Part shown: piece by piece, positions 45,120 to 56,399 of the stretch
Layout of the letters: the number at the start of each line of letters is the position of its first letter
Position numbering within the stretch: the first letter of the stretch is position 1
NCBI GenBank assembly: GCA_949126835.1
Contig: OX421501.1
Coordinates: 4,153,499 to 4,217,498 of the forward strand
Reading direction: 5' to 3'
Length of the DNA stretch: 64,000 nt
Origin: Anisus vortex
Taxonomy: Eukaryota > Mollusca > Gastropoda > Planorbidae
The notes under the pieces: model-generated
What the model was told of the DNA's origin: nothing
The model's database searches: none
Seen by the model: the letters and a program-made list of their open reading frames with translations, nothing else
Made by a program: the position numbers and the translations under genes

Positions 45120-47195
45120 GAAAATGCTGGCTTATCAGAGAAATATCATGGTTCATAGTTGTGTAAATTAATAAATTATATAGGCCTAATTATAAAAAAT
45201 AAAGATGATGGGTCTATATTGGTAATAATAATGTAGGCCCTAATGATGCCCTAATCTTAATCATTGTCGGTCATTGTTAATGTTAGGCTACTCATTGTAG
45301 TGGCTCTAATAACAATTAAAATGACTATTTTGATTTTAAAAAAATATATTAATAAAATAGGGCCTACTATAAGCTTAGTATAGTATTTATAGTAGCCTAC
45401 TGAATATCATATGTATTTTATTAAGAAAGTTTCAGTAGGATTACCAATAAACAATTTTTGGCAGCTATTGACAATTAACTATTAAGTTTTGAGTTTTTTT
45501 GGTTTAGGCCAAACTCAATTCTAACCAACTAGTCTAGTCTAGTCACTCTAGATAGGTCTACTAATCTACTAATAAGTACTAATAACTGTAAAAAAAAAAT
45601 ATTGTTGCTACTGAACTGATTGTGGGTTTAATCCAGAACGAATCAATTGAAACGCTTCATACGACTTTTTGGATATTTAAAATCTATGTATCTACCAACC
45701 TTACGTACACACAACTAAACTAAAATTGTGTTATATTTTATCTGTAGGCCTATCTCTGTTATATTTTATACTCTAAGACTGTCGGCCTCCGCCATATTGT
45801 TGACAGTTGTGATTTGGTCGGAAACCAAATGCGCTAAAGAAAATACTTGAAGTATATTTTTTTTGGTTTCTATTTAAAAGTAATCGTAAAAAAATGCAAT
45901 AAATAAAAATACTGTTATATAGATGTTGTTTATGTTTTAGTTGTTTTTTTCTAATTCTAGAGTCTGCTTGCTTTGGCCTTTATGATGCCTTTATCTATAT
46001 AAGCTTAAATTGATTTAAATTGTATCTTACCTTATTACGAAAATAAATGCGCTGTTAGACAAAATAATATATCAAATTTTTACATGTGCTTAAAAATATT
46101 TCGATGAGAACTATATTATATTACAGACTAAAAAAAATGTTTATATTTATTTTCATTTTAATACTTAAGATTAACTTCGTTTTTGTTTCTGGATGGATGG
46201 TAAAATCTTTCAAAAGCTATAAATGACTACTTTCTGTCAACAAATTGAGCTAAAACTTTATACAAAAATGTATAACTTATTTTGCTTCTAATTGACCTAG
46301 AAACATAAAGTTGGTGTCATTGCAATTCTTTCTACAAGCTCTAACTATATTAATTACATTAATGTATGTACAATTTGAAATTTTTATCAAAGTACCTAAC
46401 ATTGACTATTGATGCTATAATTTATAAACTACTATATTCTATATTAATAGGCCTATATAAACTAATAAGTCTAATAGACATAGATATTTTCTTTATCTAT
46501 ATTAATTAGGCTATAGGTGTGATTGCTCACCCTAGCTTCCCCAAATATGCGTTTCACTTTATAGACTATAAAGGGTAAACAATTTAAAGGTCCTTTTACA
46601 TATTTTTTTTTTATAGCTTTGTTTTTGTGTATGGCATATTAGAACGTTAATTATCATTCTTATTCTTGCAAACTCATTTACCCAAAGTAATTTCTTATAA
46701 CACATATAAAAATGTATGATGTATAATATATATAAATAATACAAATATATATATTATATATATATACTTTTTAGAATCATTATAAGTACATAACATCACA
46801 CTTTAATAATGGCCCAATATTGGGCCAACATTAGTCCAAGGGTTATATAAACCAACATCAACATATAAAGTGTGTTGTTATATATAATTATAATATATTT
46901 ATAATATAAAATGTCATATTATAGATATATCTTAATTCTATTATTTTTTTTCATGCAAATATGGTTTGATAAAATACATTATTTTAAAATTAAAAATTGA
47001 ATGTTAAAATCATAAAAATAAATAAAAGGCCTATCATCTATATATATCAAGCTTTGATTAAAAGTGCCCTTACAGTATATATATGAATATATATATGTAG
47101 AGAAAGACAATAGATTGATCAGGCCAAATGTTTCAAGTGCTACTAAAAATTTAATGTGAAAACATGTCTATCCCTCTCCCAATCATTCCTATGAG
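45120..47195. other. AT-rich region upstream of the GGCT-like gene
   Basis: No exon was recognised apart from the promoter-like patch at 45780-45840. TA-rich at 46730-46760 and 46880-46930. Confidence 0.4.
45780..45845 (-). promoter_or_regulatory. Candidate promoter / 5' exon of the GGCT-like gene
   Basis: A small GC-rich island in AT-rich DNA. On the minus strand it reads CAATATGGCGGAGG, which matches the AANATGGCGG core bound by YY1 near many animal start sites. The ATG within it opens only an 8-codon frame ending near a possible donor AGA|gtataa. The coding ATG at 44366 is preceded by an in-frame stop, so this would be a 5' UTR exon or core promoter. Positional inference only. Confidence 0.35.
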
Positions 47196-47198
47196 TTA

Positions 47199-47612
47199 CC
47201 GTATATACTCGCGTATAAGTCACACTTTTTTTTACAGAAAATTTAGACAAAAAGTAGGGGTGCGACTTACCCGACACTGTTCGAAAAACATCACTACTCT
47301 GTCATAAAGTTTCCTACATAACCCCTATAGTTGATTGGAGTTGTGTAGAATTATTAGGATATGCCTTTATTTGATTTTGTTTGCCTTATGCACGATTAAA
47401 ACAATTTTTTAAGGAAAGTTTCAAAATTAGGGTGAATATTTAGTAACTTTTATGTTTAAAAGGTATGCATTTTTGAGATATTAAAAGGCAGTGTTACCCG
47501 GGAAGTCGGGTTGCGACTTATGCGTGGGTCAATGACAACGTATAAGGAAAAAAAATCTTAAACTAGGGGTGCGACTTATACACGGGTGCGACTTATATGC
47601 GAGTATATACGG
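47199..47612. mobile_element. 414-bp MITE with 'GTATATACTCGC' ends
   Basis: TA at 47197-47198 and 47613-47614 flanks CCGTATATACTCGCGTATAA and its near-exact inverse. Subterminal repeats of 'gtgcgacttat' occur several times. The ends belong to a type found in many animal genomes. I assign only a TA-target DNA transposon derivative. Confidence 0.8.
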
Positions 47613-48477
47613 TATTCGAATCACCTATTGTGACTGCTTAGGACACTGCAGAAACCAAAGAAAGCTTTAACATAATATGGGAATATTTTTGCCTTTTTCA
47701 TGGAGAAGAAAACATTGCCATTATTAATTAGAATTATGTAGATAAAACTATATTGAGAAGGGGTGGGTATTACGTACTCTATGCCTGGATCAGCTTGTAC
47801 CATTTCACCAAAATCAATTTAAGGCTGTGGTTTAAATTTCATTCCCCAACACAACCTAAGGCACAGAAGACAAACTTAAATTTCTTTAATTTTAAACTTT
47901 ATAAAATATACTGTAAAAAAAAAAATATTGTATATATGCTTATTTTTAGCAGTGCATATATATGTTAATTTTGTAAATGAAAATATAGTAATTTCATGAA
48001 AAAATGTCCATGCTAATTTAAACAAAAAAATCAACAAAAAAAAAAAAGTTTATAACAGTTCTTCCTTTAATGAAATAATAGTCAAGTATATTGAACACAA
48101 ATTAAATAATATAGGTCTGCTCTAGATCAAATTACATATTTTAAAACATCTCAATGCTTAAATTTGCACAATTATTATGTAAGTTTCCCTACAATTTGAA
48201 GACTAAACTATAGTAGGCCTGTTACTATAAAAAGTAGCCTACAATTTAAAAAATCTATAAAAAAAATATTCAATGAAATCAATGTAATTATTATAAATTT
48301 GATTAAGATATACATGTACAAAGAAAATGCATATGATAAGACTCCAATGCTGCATAAAATTAGTTATAGCAATAATAGAAGATACAGAATCGTATGTCTG
48401 AGACCATTCAAATAAATTGAACTTAATAGAAAGCTACAACACTTTTAAAAAGAGTTGAATATTAACAACTGCTAAGT

Positions 48478-48550
48478 GTAACACAGATAAGCGTAGGATG
48501 CAATAATCTTCTTTATAGAAGGAGCGTCTGTAATGTTTAAGATAAGATAG
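48478..48550 (+). mobile_element. LINE 3' tail (AAGAT family)
   Basis: 'cacagataagcgtaggatgcaataatcttctttatagaaggagcgtctgtaatg' then 'ttaagataagata'. Tail only. Confidence 0.75.
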
Positions 48551-48737
48551 TTCAGTTTTTCAGAAAGAGAAAAAAAAAATGTAAAAACAAAAATTTAATA
48601 TTATTTAATGTATGAATAAAGTCTTACTTAAAATACAAAGACAATAATTTAGTAAAATACTCAGAAAAATAAAAACACTTTTCTTATACCACAGACTAAC
48701 AAATATATAAATTCTATTTCTTTCATTAGCATTTGGA

Positions 48738-48840
48738 CCAGGGATGGGTTAACTGATCAAACCAGGAAAACAAACAACTTATAATTAGCTTCATTTAAAA
48801 CACTATAATTATAATCAAAGTGTAAGAGTAGAACCCAAAC
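48738..48840 (+). mobile_element. LINE 3' end fragment, degenerate
   Basis: 'gggatgggttaactgatcaaaccaggaaaac' and 'catttaaaacact' follow the coding part of the AAGAT-tail family, heavily mutated. Confidence 0.45.
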
Positions 48841-49070
48841 TCAGCATAGATGTGCATATGACCTGATAATCCTATGTGATAGAAATGATGATCATGCCAT
48901 GATCAGAAAAGTAGGCCTATCTGTAATTTAAAAGACAAGATAAATATACACATATGGAAGAATGTTCACAATAAAATAAGTTTAATGCTTTTAAAAGATG
49001 ATTACAGCATTAATGCCCAAATAGAATCCTGTTACTTTAACCTAATGAAAAATTTCAAGTTCGACAAAAT

Positions 49071-51248
49071 TCACCAAGCTAAACCACTGTAGTTTAATTT
49101 GTTTTTATAGTTATAGCCAGTATGAATGTGCTGATAAAAAAACTTTTCTGTATGCCCGACTACAAAAGTAGCCGCCCCACTACTGCCTGAGCAGGTGGGG
49201 GTGGAATAATAGAACTGACACCAGAGTTTGCCCGCCTTTTTCAATTCTGAACGTCCGATAGTAATTCTTTTATAATGACCATGGGGGTGCGATACAATGC
49301 AAATTAACCTGCGATTGACTTCAAACTCTTTATATTTCCTGTAAACTTTCTTCCATAGATCTGCAAACTGTTTCATAGTCTGGTCTAGTTTCTTCATTAG
49401 CTCGACATCGCAAGTAGCACATTGGAACTGACATCTATCTTTCTCCATGTCCTCGTAGATCACTTCAGCCCCGGAAAGCGTCACCTCGCCGTTGGCCTCA
49501 TTATTGTAGAACAGCATGCATGAGGTGTATTTGGCTTCAGTGTTGTCAAACACAACATGCTTAGCGGTCATGACACACACCTCCATCCACTGTTTGCTGG
49601 GCTTACCAGATTTCACACAGTCTGGACATCTACAGTAGGTGCCATCCTTACCCTTGTGCCAATTAATAGAGTCTATTCTTCCAGTACCATTCCTTACAAT
49701 TTTTCTATTTGTTGGGTTTCCAAATAAATACGGATGTGATTTATACATTTTTGGTCTGTCCATACTGACCAAGTTGCATTTAATCCGAACAGTTAAATCA
49801 GCTAAACATTTTATACATTGATATAAAGCTGGGTTACTGCAATAAGGTTCCGGCAAATCTCCAGGTGTAAACAAATCGACAGGTATAAATTTAATGTGGC
49901 CTGCATTCTTTTTACATTTCTCAAATTGACTGCTACATTCAGCTTCATCTTCACAGATGGCTGTTTCATGTGTATCTAAGAAAATACATAAAAAAAACTA
50001 TTTTAAACATTTAGTTCATCATAAGTTTACAAAACTGTAAAAAGTTTAAAGACCAACTGAAGAGGTTTTTCTCAAAGGGACGAGATTTGGAATAGCCTCA
50101 TATGGAAGTGACGTTTGAGAAAGGAAATAAATAAACAAAACAGGACGCTCTAAATCTTTATTGAACCATTTTGTAAAAAAAAAGAACCGGGCAAAGATTC
50201 AAAACAGGTGACAATATTCATTTTTCCTAGTCGAAATCCTTTCTCTGACGTCACTTTCCTATGTTGCCAGAAATTAAACATCTCAAATGTCGGCAAGATT
50301 TGGATTTTTTCTCCCAAAAACATGCACATTTAAGTGCAAATATAGAACTATTTACTTGAAAGTTATCTTTGATATTATGTATAAATGATTTGTATTAACA
50401 TTCAGTTACTAAATACACTATTTACTATCAAAATCAAATGTTAACACAATTTTGATAAAAAGCTCTTCACTTGGTCTTTAAGACATTGTTTTCAAAATAT
50501 AGGCAATTATTTGTGCACAGAATTAAAAAATATATCATTTAATCCAACCCATACTTTATGTGTGTTAATATCATACTTTACTAACCATGAAGTCGTTATT
50601 TCACTCTAGCATGCAAAAGGTAATTGCTTAAGCTAGTAAGAAAAATCAACACATAGACTTATAGGTTTGAACCATGGAAAACCATATAATGGGATGCGAT
50701 GATGTTTCAATATAATTTTAAGGTTTCTCTGATGTAAACAGTAAGAGAAAAAGAGAAGATATACAGGAGGTGTTACTTCGACTGCTGTTTTTATTTGGTT
50801 AGCATACAAGGTGGATATAACTGACAGCTCAATGTCTATATTATCTACATTTAGCCTATTCTGCAAGTGATCTAAAAAGAAAATTCAGTATTAAATCGAC
50901 CTGATTCTTTATGTCAACCTATCAAAGGCAATCAAATCCAGTGTGGCCCTTTTTTCATTTACAATAACAGAAAAATATTTGGCCTTTAGAATGAGACATA
51001 TATATCCCATTTGTATGTACAGGATTTTTCTACTAATTTACAAATGAGGAAACTCTAAAACAAATATATAAAAATATGGTGGGAAATATGTGTAAAATTT
51101 CCTAATGCAAACGATGCATATTGGATCTATAATAATGAACTGATAAACTAAGCATCAATTTCGATAAAAATGTATTACCATTCAGATCACTATAAATCTC
51201 AGCAGCAAGCTTACTCAGCTCACTGTCAGAACAAAGATTTTTAGCCAT
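49071..51248 (-). CDS. Death-fold-like plus degenerate trypsin-like protease protein
   Basis: Exon 1 is 51179-51248 (ATG at 51248, directly after a TTTTCACAG acceptor, so a 5' UTR intron is likely). Exon 2 is from 50871 down to about 50683. Exon 3 is 49071-49975 with stop TGA. Phases: exon 1 ends in phase 1 and joins exon 2 exactly. Exon 3 needs phase 1, met by a weak donor at 50683 (or another near 50656). Product is about 387 residues. Residues 1-85 show a helical pattern (S-E-L-S-K-L-A-A-E-I-Y ... V-D-N-I-D-I-E-L) like a death domain. Exon 3 has a Cys-rich Y-C-R-C-P-D-C, then T-A-K-H-V-V-F-D, Q-C-A-T-C-D, I-V-S-H-P-H-G and C-S-G-S-S-G-A, which line up as the His, Asp and Ser regions of a trypsin fold. 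The substrate is unknown. No signal peptide, so probably intracellular. Confidence 0.72.
50046..50481. mobile_element. 436-bp MITE in intron of the protease gene
   Basis: TTAAAGACCAACTGAAGAG at 50046-50064 and its inverse at 50463-50481 match at 18 of 19 positions. If the outer TTAA is the target duplication it is piggyBac-type, and if only TA it is Tc1/mariner-type. No coding. Confidence 0.65.
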
Positions 51249-51259
51249 CTGTGAAAACC

Positions 51260-51820
51260 AAAAAAAATCAATTTTAATTTATCTGTAATGTAAGTGTATA
51301 TCATCTTATATGTGATTACAGAAGCTAAAAGATATATATTATATTATCTTATACATTAAGATATATATATTATCTTATCTTATACATTATTATTACTATA
51401 TATATTATTATATTATAATATCTCGATTTCAACAAAGTTCCTGAAGACTGAAGTGTACGCTGTGTTGACATGATTCCACCAGGGCTTTGACTTAGTAGAG
51501 AAAGGCGTCTTGTGAAAGCTTTATTTTTTTTTTTAAAAGGGAACCACAATTAAATAATTAAATGTTTATGTAATGGATGAGCTTTCATTTTAATATAAAA
51601 AAAAATTAAAAACTCATGGCTGTCATTTCTCCATGGCTAAAATGTCAATTAAAATTTCCTGGTTTTCACTAGATCCAACCATGATTTGTATTTTTTTAAA
51701 ATTCATTTGTATAATCCTGGTTTTCCTGCTGGTCGGTGAGAGCCCTGTAATGCAATTTGTTTACATTTGATGCATTTTTTAAAAATTTTGATTGATATTT
51801 GGGTTCAATATTTCTGTTAT
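51260..51820. other. Intergenic DNA, AT-rich
   Basis: TA/TTATC-rich at 51345-51420. No other feature was recognised. Any promoter of the protease gene should be here or within a 5' UTR intron. Confidence 0.4.
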
Positions 51821-51827
51821 TCAATTT

Positions 51828-52480
51828 ATTGGGCCAAGCGGTCTAGGTGCATTTCGCCGCATGCACAACTTAGATAATTACCGCTTGTATCTGTTGGGCT
51901 CAATGCGTGCCAGTAATAAGTCTTTCTTGCAAACGTCTTTGAACCGCAGGCAAGGGCGACCCCTCTTTCTTGTACCGGCTGCCAGCTCTCCATACAGTAG
52001 GGCTCTTGGGATGCGCTTCGCACCCATCCTGTGGACATGGCCTATCCATCGCATGCGCCTCTCACTCAGGAATGAGTTTATACTCAGCATATGGCTTCTC
52101 CTGAGCACCACCACATTTGTGACTCTTTCCTGCCATTTGATGTGGAGTATCCTGCGCAGGCATCGCAGGTGAAAGCTATTGAGCTGCTTAATTTGCTTAG
52201 CGTATGTAGCACAGGTCTCGCTTCCATAGAGGAGTGTGCTTAGCACACAGGCCTGGTAGACAGAGATTTTTGTCCTATCAGTGAGTTGAGCATTATCCGA
52301 TACTCTTTGGTTGAGCCTTGCCATTAAAGATACTGCCTTGCCGATTCTGGTTTGTATTTCTTTTTCCAGGGACAGTGAGCTTGAGATATTGCTGCCAAGG
52401 TATGTGTAGTCCTCGACAACATCCAAAGTTTTTCCCTCAATAGAGATTGCTGGGAGACATTCTGTACCTTGCCTCATAAT
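51828..52480 (-). pseudogene. LINE reverse-transcriptase C-terminal part (RTE/L1-like)
   Basis: The minus-strand frame contains Y-T-Y-L-G-S-N-I-S, V-L-S-T-L-L-Y-G-S-E-T, C-L-R-R-I-L-H-I-K-W, R-R-M-R-W-I-G-H-V-H-R-M and R-K-R-G-R-P-C-L-R-F-K-D: the post-RT thumb and C-terminal region of RTE/L1-like non-LTR elements. It begins abruptly beside G-rich low-complexity DNA at 52485. The last part shifts frame near 51878, so it is dead. Confidence 0.85.
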
Positions 52481-52484
52481 AATG

Positions 52485-52700
52485 GGGGAGGGGGGGGGGA
52501 GGGGCTGAACTTTTGCGTGACAAAATGAAATATTTACCAAATTCCAGGGGAGTATGGGGAAGGGGGGGGGGGGCGGGACTCAACTTTCACGTGACAAACA
52601 TTTACCAGATTTTTTGCGAATTTAGAACATATTATATTATTTTAAAAAATCTACTGAAAATTTTTATATTTTTTTTCCTTTCAGGGGGAGGGGGGACTAC
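52485..52700. repeat. G-rich low-complexity block
   Basis: Poly-G runs near 52490-52498 and 52561-52574 inside a repeated context ('aaatatttaccaaattcc' and 'aaacatttaccagatttt'), so two diverged copies of a roughly 70-bp unit. Confidence 0.6.
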
Positions 52701-52815
52701 GCTACTAATCAGGCATCATTAGTCAAATCACTAAGCTACTAAACCTAGAAACACTAGAGGACAGAAGGGCAAAGAGTAAAGTAGTAATAATAGACTTCAT
52801 AAGGCATTAAACTCA

Positions 52816-53010
52816 AATGCATATAAGTAGCATACTCTTTCTTCCCGAGTGGCATTCGGGCATGGAATGGGTTGCCTGAACAAACCAGGAAAACCAGTAA
52901 CTTAACATCATTCAAAACATTAATAAAAATGCCAGACTAGACTCGGACCACGGGTGAGCGTAGGACGCAATAATCTTCTTTATAGAAGGAGCGTCTGTAA
53001 TGTATAAGAT
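52816..53010 (+). mobile_element. LINE 3' end (AAGAT family), best copy
   Basis: Clear C-terminal coding F-F-P-S-G-I-R-A-W-N-G-L-P-E-Q-T-R-K-T-S, then stop, then 'accacgggtgagcgtaggacgcaataatcttctttatag..gcgtctgtaatgtataagat'. This is the reference copy for the family. Confidence 0.85.
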
Positions 53011-53084
53011 GTATAATAGATCTATAAGACAGGTAACAATAGTTTACCACAGTTTAATAAGGGGAGAATGCGCGTGGCCAAGCC

Positions 53085-53193
53085 AATGACACTAATCTAA
53101 ATGCAAGACTAGACTCAGACCACAGATAAACGTAGGCATACGACGCAATAATCTTCTGTTTAGAATGAGCTTCTGTAACATAAAATAATAAGA
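53085..53193 (+). mobile_element. LINE 3' tail (AAGAT family)
   Basis: 'atgcaagactagactcagaccacagataaacgtagg', 'gacgcaataatcttctgtttag', 'taacataaaataataagat'. It is the second of four same-strand copies in 2 kb. Confidence 0.7.
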
Positions 53194-53199
53194 TATTGC

Positions 53200-53890
53200 G
53201 GGGCTTCGCTTGCCTATAGAGCGTTCTTAGTGGGCGTGGCTTAGATTTTTAGTGACGTATTTGTGTAAATAAAGAAGCCACTTGAGGTACAAATGTAACG
53301 TGGTGAAAGTGAAGTACTTCTTTATCATTTAATGTTTCGTAGGCTAGGCTACGATGTCAAGTGATATTGTTGGTGAATAGGCTATCTAGTCAAGTCACTA
53401 TTAGGCTCACATCGTCTATGATCTATGTCTATGATAATAATAAAATAGCCTATTTTATTTAACATACATAATACAGCTTAAATCTTAATAAGACTTAAAA
53501 CATAACACATCATTTAAAAAAATCTCGAGCCTATATGAATCTTTATTAATACAGCGGCCATATTTACTTGTACACCATTACTCAAAGTAAACACAAATCA
53601 CGTGCTTTTTGTCACGGGATTGCAAACGCCCTATAACATTCTTTAAAAAAAAACTACGCCAAAACCATTTGACAATACATCACCTACCATATTTAAAGTA
53701 CAATTATATTTGGTTTAGCTACAGGGTAACACTCGAAACTCGAGATCTTATTCAATTGTAGTTCTAGTCTGGTATTTTAAGTTCTACTTCTCCAGACTTA
53801 TGAATGGACATGGTATGATATAGATACTCTAAAGTAGTCTATTAATTACCGTAAACATGTTGCAATGCTCAGATAAACATAAGGACAAAA
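53200..53890. other. Spacer between LINE tails
   Basis: No gene was recognised. A short GC patch at 53200-53230. Confidence 0.4.
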
Positions 53891-53897
53891 CACTTTC

Positions 53898-54108
53898 CTT
53901 ATCGCTTATGCGAGAACAAATACATATAAGTACTTTTTCTTCCCGAGTGGCATTCGGGCATTGAATGGGTTTCTAGAGCAAACCAGGAAAACCATAAACA
54001 TTCTAAAACATTAATAAAGATGCAAGACTAGACGTGGACCACGGATGAGCGTGGGGCACAATAATCTTCTTTTTAGAAGGATCGTCTGTAATATATAAGA
54101 TAAGTAAA
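53898..54108 (+). mobile_element. LINE 3' end (AAGAT family)
   Basis: 'cttcccgagtggcattcgggcattgaatggg', 'caaaccaggaaaacc', 'gtggaccacggatgagcgtgg', 'cgtctgtaatatataagataag'. The third same-strand copy. Confidence 0.8.
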
Positions 54109-54536
54109 TCAGCTAGAATAAAGTTACTTATTAAGTTCATTTATAATGAACATTGCTTGATGCCTTATGCACACCAAGAGGGCATTTGCGCCGCTAACTC
54201 TGGTGTAACCTTTTTTTGTAAATAGTAGTCGAAATATCTACATGTGTGACACGATCGAACGAAAACACGAAACAGTGAAACATCGTACAACTAAATCATG
54301 CAATGTTGAAAGAAAACCACATTCAACAACACATCGACTCAAAATGATGTACAAATTATTTATTATTGTTAGTTACAGTAAGTTCAGTATCAATGTGTAA
54401 TATTTAAATCGACAAGTAATAAGGCATTAAATTTTAATTTAGGCTAGATATACAACACAATAACAATCTTTTACAATGCACAGAGAAACATAAAATGTTA
54501 AGTCAGTTAAGGTAAGGACCAATACATTTTTCTTGT

Positions 54537-54748
54537 CCCTTATGCCAAATATGAGTTATGAGAGAACAAAGGCATATAAGTAGGCTACTCTTTATTCCCG
54601 AGTGGCATCCGGACATTTAGAATGGGTTGCCTGAACAAACCACGAAAACCAGTAACTAATATATAACCTCAATTATAACATTAATTCACTAATCAAGAAT
54701 ATAGACTCACACCACGAATAAGCGTAGGACGCAATAATCTTTTTTTTT
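54537..54748 (+). mobile_element. LINE 3' end (AAGAT family)
   Basis: 'ttcccgagtggcatccggac', 'gaatgggttgcctgaacaaacc', 'acgaataagcgtaggacgcaataatct', ending in poly-T instead of the usual tail. The fourth same-strand copy. Confidence 0.75.
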
Positions 54749-54749
54749 T

Positions 54750-55380
54750 CCTTACCAGTTATTTTGAGAAGTTTTTTTTATTCAAATGTGTGAGAAAGCA
54801 AGGTTATATAGTTATATATTTAAATAAAATTTTTTGTTTACTATAATCATAATTGAACGATGTATGATCATAATGTTATTTATGGTTATTTATGGTATTT
54901 ATTAAAAGATACTAATCATGAGTTGTTTTTTTCCTTTTCCCCTCTGTTGAAACTTGAAAAGCGGAAAAAATTACACTTGCCCATTTCATGAACTGGGCAA
55001 TGACACTATCTGTGCGTAACAAAAGCACTGACTATAATTATGAGTTAGTTAGTTTGGTAAAGATTGAACAAGTCGTCAGCGCAATCGTCAACTGGGATAC
55101 CGGTATTTCCCACCTGGTAAATGTTAAAAATAAATAAATGCTTAAGTGCTTCTGAGTTACGGGTTAAAAAAAAACAAGTATACAGATCAGTGCTTATAAT
55201 GCAAAAAGTCGCTCACGAGATCGTATGATGTTTGGACTTCGACAATATTTTATGAAGAGATTGTGTCTGATTTATATTTCAATTTATTGAATTATCCGTA
55301 CATAGTGCATCATAATATTTTACTAATGAAAACTCTGTGTATTGTTCAATAAACTATAAAATATGTCTACAACTGGGAAT
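54750..55380. other. AT-rich intergenic DNA
   Basis: Nothing recognised. Confidence 0.4.
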
Positions 55381-55384
55381 GGGG

Positions 55385-56165
55385 TGTATTATGGTGCCTT
55401 GGGAGGGGTAGCACCGTTGATGTGGAGAACATGTCGTGTTCCTCTGGGAACATTTCACCCACCTTTGGTCCCCACCTGGCACCCAGCTCTCATCTGTGGC
55501 TCAAAGTAGCTGTAGCATGCGCAGCGGCCACACCCCGGGAAAAGGCTTCCACTGGACGGCCAAACCAGATGAGGGTAACCAAAAGGGCCTTAAAGCCTTG
55601 GTGAATCAGGCCTGTCGCCTATGCATGTGAAGACTGGAACTCGACGGACAGCGCGGAGGAATCACCATGTGATCAACGGGCTGAAAGGCGATCCCGGCAA
55701 TGCGTGGTGGAACGCATGGCGTGACACGTAGAATGCCCTGGTCATCCACTGCATCCAGTCTCCACTCCAGTTGTCTTGACTACGTCTTGCCACTGGACAA
55801 AGTGGGGGCCTGGACGAGAGAGTGAGGATGACGCTGCACAACTCTTCCTCACTTAAATCCAATTCACGCGCAAGTCATCCTTGTCAATCCATTGTAATTT
55901 CATCATATCATCTTTACAAAGCCCTATGGCGATGGGAATGCTGCGACGCGGTAGGTATGGATACACTGGCAGCCGTAGTGGCAGACCTACACGCAGGCGG
56001 CTCAGGCCATTTGGTCGTCTTCCATTGACCTGAAGCAGCAATGGATTTCGACAGCACCCTGAGCGGCTTAGCAGACCTCTTTAGGATAGCACTCCTTACC
56101 TCCGTAGCCTGAGGACGGGGCTAGAAAAGGTGCCTGGGAATACGTATTCTGTGTAGAACAACTTA
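55385..56165. other. GC-rich unclassified block, probably an old repeat
   Basis: About 780 bp with much higher GC than the flanks. Short overlapping open frames on both strands show no conserved motif that I recognise, and no splice borders define exons. The abrupt composition change and lack of a long frame suggest a degraded mobile element rather than a gene. Confidence 0.4.
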
Positions 56166-56216
56166 TTTAAGTACGTTGTGTGTGATTTATATCACAAATT
56201 ACTGCTGATTTTGATA

Positions 56217-56333
56217 AGAGTTTTAAATAATGTTAAGCCATAGGTTTTTCTGTGTTTTTTTTTCAGGCAACCCGTTCGATTTCCGAATGCTTATAGAGAA
56301 GAAATAGAACATTTGTTCTTGCATTGACAAGTC
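56217..56333 (-). mobile_element. LINE 3' end fragment (AAGAT family)
   Basis: Minus strand: 'caagaacaaatgttctatttcttc', 'gcattcggaaatcgaacgggttgcctga', 'aaaacctatggcttaacatta'. The 3' UTR is missing. Confidence 0.5.
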
Positions 56334-56399
56334 TTAATGAGGCGTGACCTTTTCAAATGGAAGATATCGCGAACTTCCGGATCTATTTTTAAATTAGTA

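Larger units (their letters stand above)
47620..49065. other. AT-rich intergenic DNA with two LINE tails
   Basis: Apart from LINE-tail fragments at 48478-48550 and 48738-48840, nothing was recognised. Confidence 0.4.

Noticed and set aside
55422..55630. Short plus-strand open frames as the missing signal-peptide exon of the Ig gene
   Set aside because: No hydrophobic signal core and no donor in the required phase.
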